Below, piece by piece: positions 59,833 to 64,000 of a DNA stretch of 64,000 nucleotides; within the stretch, counting starts at the first letter, position 1; every line of letters starts with the position of its first letter. The translations under genes and the position numbers were made by a program. The notes below the pieces were generated by a model that searched no databases, was not told the DNA's origin, and saw only the letters and a list, made by a program, of their open reading frames with translations. Source of the DNA: Streptomyces atratus (GTDB lineage: Bacteria; Actinomycetota; Actinomycetes; Streptomycetales; Streptomycetaceae); assembly GCF_014648655.1 (NCBI RefSeq), contig NZ_BMRN01000013.1, positions 1 to 64,000 on the forward strand. Reading direction: 5' to 3'.

Positions 59833-60793
59833 TCCTTACTCCGTGCCACCGCCTGCGCCCTAGCCGGTGCAGGCCCACCACTCCCATAACGAGCGGGAGT
59901 TCCGCAGGGGTCGGGAGAGGGATCACTCCGTTGGGATCCTTGGACGACACACTATTCGACGGGCCCGACGCAGCAGCCGTCCCGGCGCGCGCGTCAGGGA
60001 CCGAGTCGAATGTCGCCGGTTCCTCCAGTTTTCGCCAGTGCCCGAAGGGCCAGGCGATCACCACAGCCCGTCCCACGACCTCGTTCTCGGAAACCGTGCC
60101 GTGTTCCGGCTCGTCCAGGTGGTAGCGCGAATCGGCCGAATTGGACCGATGGTCGCCCATCACAAAGACCCGGCCGGCCGGAACTTTTACCTCGAATTTG
60201 ATGAGGGAGGGCGGATTACCGGGATGCAGATACGGCTCGTCCAGTGGTACGCCGTTGACGGTGATCCGGCCGTCCTTGTCGCAGCACTTCACCGTGTCGC
60301 CGCCGACCGCGACCACCCGCTTGATCAGATCCTGTTCGTCGTCGGACGGCAGCAGCCCGATGAAGGTCAGTGCCTCCTTCACCTGCTTGACGACGACGGG
60401 CGAGTCCTTCTTTCCGGCGTTCTCCTGCTTCAGCCAGCCACCCGGGTCCTTGAAGACGACGACATCGCCGCGCTGAGGCCTGGATCCGAACCAGGGCGTC
60501 AGCTTGTCCACGAGCACCCGGTCGCCGATCCGGATGGTCTGCTCCATCGACCCCGACGGGATCACGAAGGCCTGCACCAGGAAGGTCTTGAGTACGAGCG
60601 CGATCAGCAGCGCCACAGTGATGAGAAGGGGGATCTCCCGCACGGCCGACCTGCGGCGCCTCCGCTTGACCTTGCGGGCCAGCTTGCGCCGTTCCGCCCT
60701 GGTCGGCAGTGAGCGCGCGGCCGTCGGCCGGCTGCCGGTCGGCAGCGGTATCCCGGCGTCGGACCCGTCCTGCCGCCGCCCGCGGTTACCCAT
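59717..60793 (-). CDS. Signal peptidase I, second of the tandem set
   Basis: 358 aa. N-terminal basic stretch (ARKVKRRRRRSAVREI), first span LLITVALLIALVLKTFLVQAF, catalytic Ser in VIPSGSMEQTIRIGDRVLVDKLTPWFG, Lys in DLIKRVVAVGGD. The long C-terminus (HGVRSGCGGFGGRRTIRTRRTRGP) overlaps the next gene by 116 bases. The reading is family-like to about residue 300, so the overlap may be partly non-functional extension. ATG 60793 sits just inside the stop of the first peptidase gene. Confidence 0.87.
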   Translation of the reverse strand: MGNRGRRQDGSDAGIPLPTGSRPTAARSLPTRAERRKLARKVKRRRRRSAVREIPLLITVALLIALVLKTFLVQAFVIPSGSMEQTIRIGDRVLVDKLTPWFGSRPQRGDVVVFKDPGGWLKQENAGKKDSPVVVKQVKEALTFIGLLPSDDEQDLIKRVVAVGGDTVKCCDKDGRITVNGVPLDEPYLHPGNPPSLIKFEVKVPAGRVFVMGDHRSNSADSRYHLDEPEHGTVSENEVVGRAVVIAWPFGHWRKLEEPATFDSVPDARAGTAAASGPSNSVSSKDPNGVIPLPTPAELPLVMGVVGLHRLGRRRWHGVRSGCGGFGGRRTIRTRRTRGPAGQSGERRIRRGGGQHGG

Positions 60794-61556
60794 GGGCCCC
60801 GCCCGTCGCCCGTACGCCGGCCAAGGCGGCACTGTCCGGCAGCGAGCCCAGCCGGCCCAGCGGCCAGCCGATCCAGTCCACCCTGCCGATCACCATGTCG
60901 ACGGGGACCATGCCACCGCCCGGCTCCCCCAGGTGGTCACGTGAGTCCCGGGAATTGCTGCGGTGGTCGCCCATCATCCACAGCGTGCCGTCGGGCACGA
61001 CGATGTCGAAGCGCACTCCGGACGGCGCATCTCCCGGATACAAGTAGCCCTCGTCGACCGGCCGGCCGTTCACCTCGACCCTTCCGCGCCTGTCGCAGCA
61101 GACCACCCGGTCGCCTCCCACGCCCACCACCCGCTTCACGTAGTCGGTCTCGGCAGGCTCTGCCAGCCCCAGGGACGCTGCCACACCATGCAGCAGCCCG
61201 GTGACGGGATTCTCCTGGGGGGCTTCCTGCACGAACGATCCGGTGCCGTCGAACACCACCACATCGCCGCGCTGCGGTACGGAGCCGAAGCGGTACGCCA
61301 ATTTATTGACCAGCACCCGATCCCCCATTCGCAGTGTTGGCTCCATCGAGCCGCTGGGAATCAGGAAGGGCTGCACCACAAAGTTGCTCAGGAGCAGCAC
61401 GAAGACCGAGCAGACGGCTCCGAGTGCGGCGGTCCGCCGCCACGAGATCGAGGCGGTCAACCGGTCCGGGATACGCGAGGAGCGCGGCCCCTCCTCCGAC
61501 CCTGCTGCGGGTGCGGAGGAGCGGTCGCGCTCCGAGGGCTTGGCTTCCGTGTCCAT
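60786..61556 (-). CDS. Signal peptidase I, first of the tandem set
   Basis: 256 aa. Soluble N-terminus, one span (TAALGAVCSVFVLLLSNFVVQPF), catalytic Ser in LIPSGSMEPTLRMGDRVLVNKLAYRFG and Lys in DYVKRVVGVGGD. There is no C-terminal membrane span, unlike two of its paralogues. Four tandem signal peptidases downstream of rplS is the sipW/X/Y/Z arrangement known in Streptomyces lividans and S. coelicolor; I did not assign individual letters. Its start is 45 bases from the rplS stop. Confidence 0.9.
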   Translation of the reverse strand: MDTEAKPSERDRSSAPAAGSEEGPRSSRIPDRLTASISWRRTAALGAVCSVFVLLLSNFVVQPFLIPSGSMEPTLRMGDRVLVNKLAYRFGSVPQRGDVVVFDGTGSFVQEAPQENPVTGLLHGVAASLGLAEPAETDYVKRVVGVGGDRVVCCDRRGRVEVNGRPVDEGYLYPGDAPSGVRFDIVVPDGTLWMMGDHRSNSRDSRDHLGEPGGGMVPVDMVIGRVDWIGWPLGRLGSLPDSAALAGVRATGGAHG

Positions 61557-61601
61557 CGGGGCCAGAGCTTATCCGGCCGTCCTGTGGACCTGGGAGTTAG
61601 C

Positions 61602-61952
61602 TCAGTTGTCGCGCTTCTCCTTGATCTTCGCGGCCTTGCCGCGCAGATCACGGAGGAAGTACAGCTTGGCGCGACGGACGTCACCGCGGGTGACGAGCTC
61701 GATCTTCTCGAAGATCGGGCTGTGCACGGGGAAGGTGCGCTCGACGCCGACGCTGAAGGAGACCTTGCGGACCGTGAAGGTCTCGCTGACGCCCGAACCC
61801 TGGCGGCGGATGACTACGCCCTTGAACTGCTGGATACGGGAGCGGTTGCCCTCGATCACTCGGACGTGGACGTTGACGGTGTCACCGGGGCGGAACGCCG
61901 GGAGGTCGGTACGCAGCGATGCGGCGTTGACGCCATCGAGCAGGGAAGCCAT
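61602..61952 (-). CDS. rplS: 50S ribosomal protein L19
   Basis: 116 aa, standard length. The landmarks are SLRTDLPAFRPGDTVNVHVRVIEGNRSRIQQFKGVVIRRQGSG, VERTFPVHSPIFEKIELVTRGDVRRAKLYFLRD and the lysine-rich tail KAAKIKEK, cut here for length. It sits at the 30S-50S interface. The ATG at 61952 is the family start; the longer reading to 61979 adds MASAKKADN, which is not. It follows trmD on the same strand after a 130-base gap. Confidence 0.94.
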   Translation of the reverse strand: MASLLDGVNAASLRTDLPAFRPGDTVNVHVRVIEGNRSRIQQFKGVVIRRQGSGVSETFTVRKVSFSVGVERTFPVHSPIFEKIELVTRGDVRRAKLYFLRDLRGKAAKIKEKRDN

Positions 61953-62082
61953 GTTGTCTGCTTTCTTCGCCGATGCCACAGGTCATCGACGGGAGATAGA
62001 TAAGGAGATGGGGGTGCTGATCGCGTCGGGCGGGCGTCGTTCCCCCTGTGGCAGGGGCGCACGCCGGACGTACAGCAGCGGC

Positions 62083-62904
62083 CTATTCTTCCACGGCCTC
62101 GGGTCTGCGCCAAAATCGGCCACCGGGTTCCGGCGACCACCCGAGGATGGACAGGATCTCGCGGTCCTTCTTGTCGAAGCCGCTCGCCTCGCAGCGCTCG
62201 ATGAGATCGGGCCGGTTGCGCGCGGTACGACGGAACGCCTCGTCCCGCCGCCAGCGTGCGATCTTCCCGTGGTGACCGCTGAGCAGGACGTCCGGGATGC
62301 CCCTGCCGCGCCACTCGGGCGGCTTGGTGTAGACGGGCCCCTCCAGCAGATTGGCCATCTCGCCGGGGGCGAAGGAGTCGTCCCGGTGCGATTCGGCGTT
62401 GCCGAGCACGCCGGGCAGCAGTCGGGCCACCGCCTCCGTGATCACCAGCACCGCGGCTTCCCCGCCGGCCAGCACATAGTCACCGATGGACACCTCGACG
62501 ACCGGCATGCGGGTCGCGTACTCGTCCATCACCCGCCGGTCGATGCCCTCGTAGCGGGCCGGCGTGAAGATCAGCCAAGGCCGCTCGGACAGTTCGACGG
62601 CGAGCTCCTGGGTGAACGGCCGGCCGCTGGGTGTGGGTACCACGAGGACCGGGGAGTGCGCCCCGGCCTCATACCCGCCCGCCAGGGCGTCGTCCAGCGC
62701 CTCGCCCCACGGCTCGGTCTTCATGACCATGCCGGGGCCGCCGCCGTACGGGGTGTCGTCGACCGTGTTGTGCCGGTCGTACGTCCAGTCCCGCAGGTCG
62801 TGCACGTGCACATCGAGGCGGCCGCGCGCACGGGCCTTGCCGACGAGGGAGACGTTCAGCGGTTCCAGGTACTCCGGGAAGATCGTGACGACGTCGAGGC
62901 GCAT
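62083..62904 (-). CDS. trmD: tRNA (guanine-N1-)-methyltransferase
   Basis: 273 aa. It methylates G37 of tRNAs with a CCN anticodon neighbour. The trefoil-knot SPOUT fold shows RLDVVTIFPEYLEPL at the start, VDDTPYGGGPGMVMK near residue 52, ARYEGIDRRVMDEYA near 120, SIGDYVLAGGEAAVLVITEAVARLLPGVLGN near 140 (cut) and the C-terminal ILGWSPEPGGRFWR. The start ATG 62904 overlaps the rimM stop by one base, so the pair is translationally coupled. The longer reading to 63507 runs inside rimM. Confidence 0.94.
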   Translation of the reverse strand: MRLDVVTIFPEYLEPLNVSLVGKARARGRLDVHVHDLRDWTYDRHNTVDDTPYGGGPGMVMKTEPWGEALDDALAGGYEAGAHSPVLVVPTPSGRPFTQELAVELSERPWLIFTPARYEGIDRRVMDEYATRMPVVEVSIGDYVLAGGEAAVLVITEAVARLLPGVLGNAESHRDDSFAPGEMANLLEGPVYTKPPEWRGRGIPDVLLSGHHGKIARWRRDEAFRRTARNRPDLIERCEASGFDKKDREILSILGWSPEPGGRFWRRPEAVEE

Positions 62905-63488
62905 CAGGCGTCCTTCCCGGACTCGGGCGCCTCGTCCTCGTCGCCCTCTTCGTCGCGCGAGGAGGCGATCACGGCCTGGCTCTCGTCGATCAGACCGGGC
63001 GGCGGGGTGATCACCGCGCGCTGCTCCTCCAGATCGATCTCGGTGACGATCTCCTCGACGAACGGGATCATCACCTCGCTGCCGTCCGGCCGCTCGACGA
63101 TGAAGAGATCCTGGGACGGCAGATGCGTGATCTCGGTGATCCGGCCGATCTCGGTGCCGTCGGCGAGGACCACGTCGAGGTCCATGAGCTGATGGTCGTA
63201 GAACTCCTCGGGGTCCTCGGGGAGTTCCGCCGGGTCGACCTCGGCGATCAGGAGCGTGTTGCGCAGGGCCTCGGCAGCCGTACGGTCGCGTACGCCCTCG
63301 AAGCGGAGCAGCAGCCGTCCGCTGTGCACCCGGCCGGTCTCGATCGTCAGCGGTCCGGCGGTGGCCGGTTCGGTGGCGAGTACGGCCCCGGGCGCGAGCC
63401 GCAGCTCCGGTTCGTCCGTACGCACCTCGACGGTGACCTCGCCCTTGATGCCGTGGGCACGGCCGATCCGCGCGACTACCAACTGCAC
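62904..63488 (-). CDS. rimM: Ribosome maturation factor RimM
   Basis: 194 aa. The N-terminal barrel (QLVVARIGRAHGIKGEVTVEVRTDEPELRLAPGAVLA, broken here) and PRC-barrel C-terminal half (YDHQLMDLDVVLADGTEIG, VMIPFVEEIVTEIDLEEQRAVITPPPGL) are both present, with an acidic tail. It helps assemble the 30S head. The GTG start at 63488 fits the family. Neighbours khpA, rpsP and trmD complete the conserved actinobacterial order. Confidence 0.93.
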   Translation of the reverse strand: MQLVVARIGRAHGIKGEVTVEVRTDEPELRLAPGAVLATEPATAGPLTIETGRVHSGRLLLRFEGVRDRTAAEALRNTLLIAEVDPAELPEDPEEFYDHQLMDLDVVLADGTEIGRITEITHLPSQDLFIVERPDGSEVMIPFVEEIVTEIDLEEQRAVITPPPGLIDESQAVIASSRDEEGDEDEAPESGKDA

Positions 63489-63567
63489 CTTGTGTCTCTC
63501 CTGTCATACGACGACGGGCCGGGGCGGGCGCATGGCCCTCCCCGGCCCGTGCCGGTGTTCAACTCTG

Positions 63568-63807
63568 TCAGCGAACCTGATCCACATCGACGAGGTCGAC
63601 ACGGATGCCACGGCCGCCGATGGCGCCCACGACGGTACGCAGTGCGCGTGCGGTGCGGCCGTTGCGGCCGATCACCTTACCGAGATCGTCGGGGTGGACC
63701 CGGACCTCGAGTACGCGACCACGGCGCAGGTTGCGCGAGGCGACCTGCACATCGTCGGGGTTGTCGACGATGCCCTTCACGAGGTGCTCGAGAGCCTCCT
63801 CGAGCAT
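63568..63807 (-). CDS. khpA: RNA-binding protein KhpA (KH domain)
   Basis: 79 aa, a single KH domain. It starts MLEEALEHLVKGIVDNPDDVQVASRNLRRGRV and holds the GXXG loop as GRNGRTARALRTVVGAIGGRG. In other bacteria it pairs with KhpB (Jag) to bind RNA, and it lies between rpsP and rimM in actinobacteria. The ATG at 63807 is 2 bases from the end of rpsP. Confidence 0.92.
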   Translation of the reverse strand: MLEEALEHLVKGIVDNPDDVQVASRNLRRGRVLEVRVHPDDLGKVIGRNGRTARALRTVVGAIGGRGIRVDLVDVDQVR

Positions 63808-63809
63808 GC

Positions 63810-64000
63810 TCAGGCCTCGGTCGACTCGGCGGGCGCAGCCGCGTCAGCAGCCTCGTCCGCCTTCTTGTCGGTCTTCTTCGCCTTCTGCGTGATGGCCTCG
63901 CCCTTGGACTCCTCGCCGGTGTCCTTGGCCAGAGCCTCGAACAGGGCGCGCTTGTCGGCCTTGGGCTCCGGCTGCAGCAGCGGCGCGGGGGCCGGGAGAC
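63810..64000 (-). CDS. rpsP: 30S ribosomal protein S16, C-terminal part
   Basis: The 3' end of a minus-strand gene runs off the right edge. The last visible residues read TGEESKGEAITQKAKKTDKKADEAADAAAPAESTEA and a stop at 63810, quoted in pieces: a lysine/alanine-rich acidic tail on S16 that is usual in streptomycetes. Its position just before khpA, rimM, trmD and rplS supports the identity. The globular core lies outside the window. Confidence 0.85.
   Translation of the reverse strand, partial: LPAPAPLLQPEPKADKRALFEALAKDTGEESKGEAITQKAKKTDKKADEAADAAAPAESTEA

Overview
This is a high-GC actinobacterial chromosome segment, almost certainly from a Streptomyces. The evidence is the strong GC bias at third codon positions, frequent GTG and TTG starts, and a conserved core block: rpsP, khpA, rimM, trmD, rplS, four tandem signal peptidases, yraN, yifB, dprA, whiG (the sporulation sigma factor), rpsB, tsf, pyrH, frr, cdsA, rlmN. 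All of that block lies on the minus strand at 44.2-64.0 kb.

Layout. (1) 1-5.1 kb is an accessory patch: a fragment of a primase/polymerase-like protein at the left edge, a PadR regulator with a partner membrane protein, a PAP2 phosphatase, and a tyrosine integrase broken by two frameshifts. (2) 5.2-36.9 kb carries a dispersed polyamine/GABA catabolic region: a potABCD transporter with an extra substrate-binding lipoprotein, a PuuB-like FAD oxidase, three aldehyde dehydrogenases, gabT, a second class III aminotransferase, a PucR-type regulator and an AsnC/Lrp regulator matching EpuRI. Together they can import putrescine or spermidine and convert it through aminobutyraldehyde and GABA to succinate semialdehyde and succinate. 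Interspersed are a glycosyltransferase, a VirD4/HerA-like membrane ATPase, a NADAR protein, a probable aminofutalosine deaminase, a GDPD-family gene, a methyltransferase, a two-component system and a serine hydrolase. (3) 37.2-44.2 kb holds an ABC exporter pair, decayed genes, an SRPBCC protein and the thiBPQ thiamine importer under a TPP riboswitch. (4) 44.2-64 kb is the core translation, secretion and sporulation block.

The most unusual signal is genomic scarring. A 1.1-kb island between cdsA and rlmN is bounded by 44-bp direct repeats (40/44 identical) that overlap the 5' end of rlmN, and it contains a tyrosine-recombinase remnant: it looks like the residue of an integrated element. Other scars are the integrase with a (7-bp)3 expansion, an out-of-frame fusion of a primase-like N-terminus to a headless GH18 chitinase, a LOG-family gene with most of its middle deleted, and a probable ArsR remnant. 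No tRNA, rRNA, CRISPR array or complete insertion sequence was seen.
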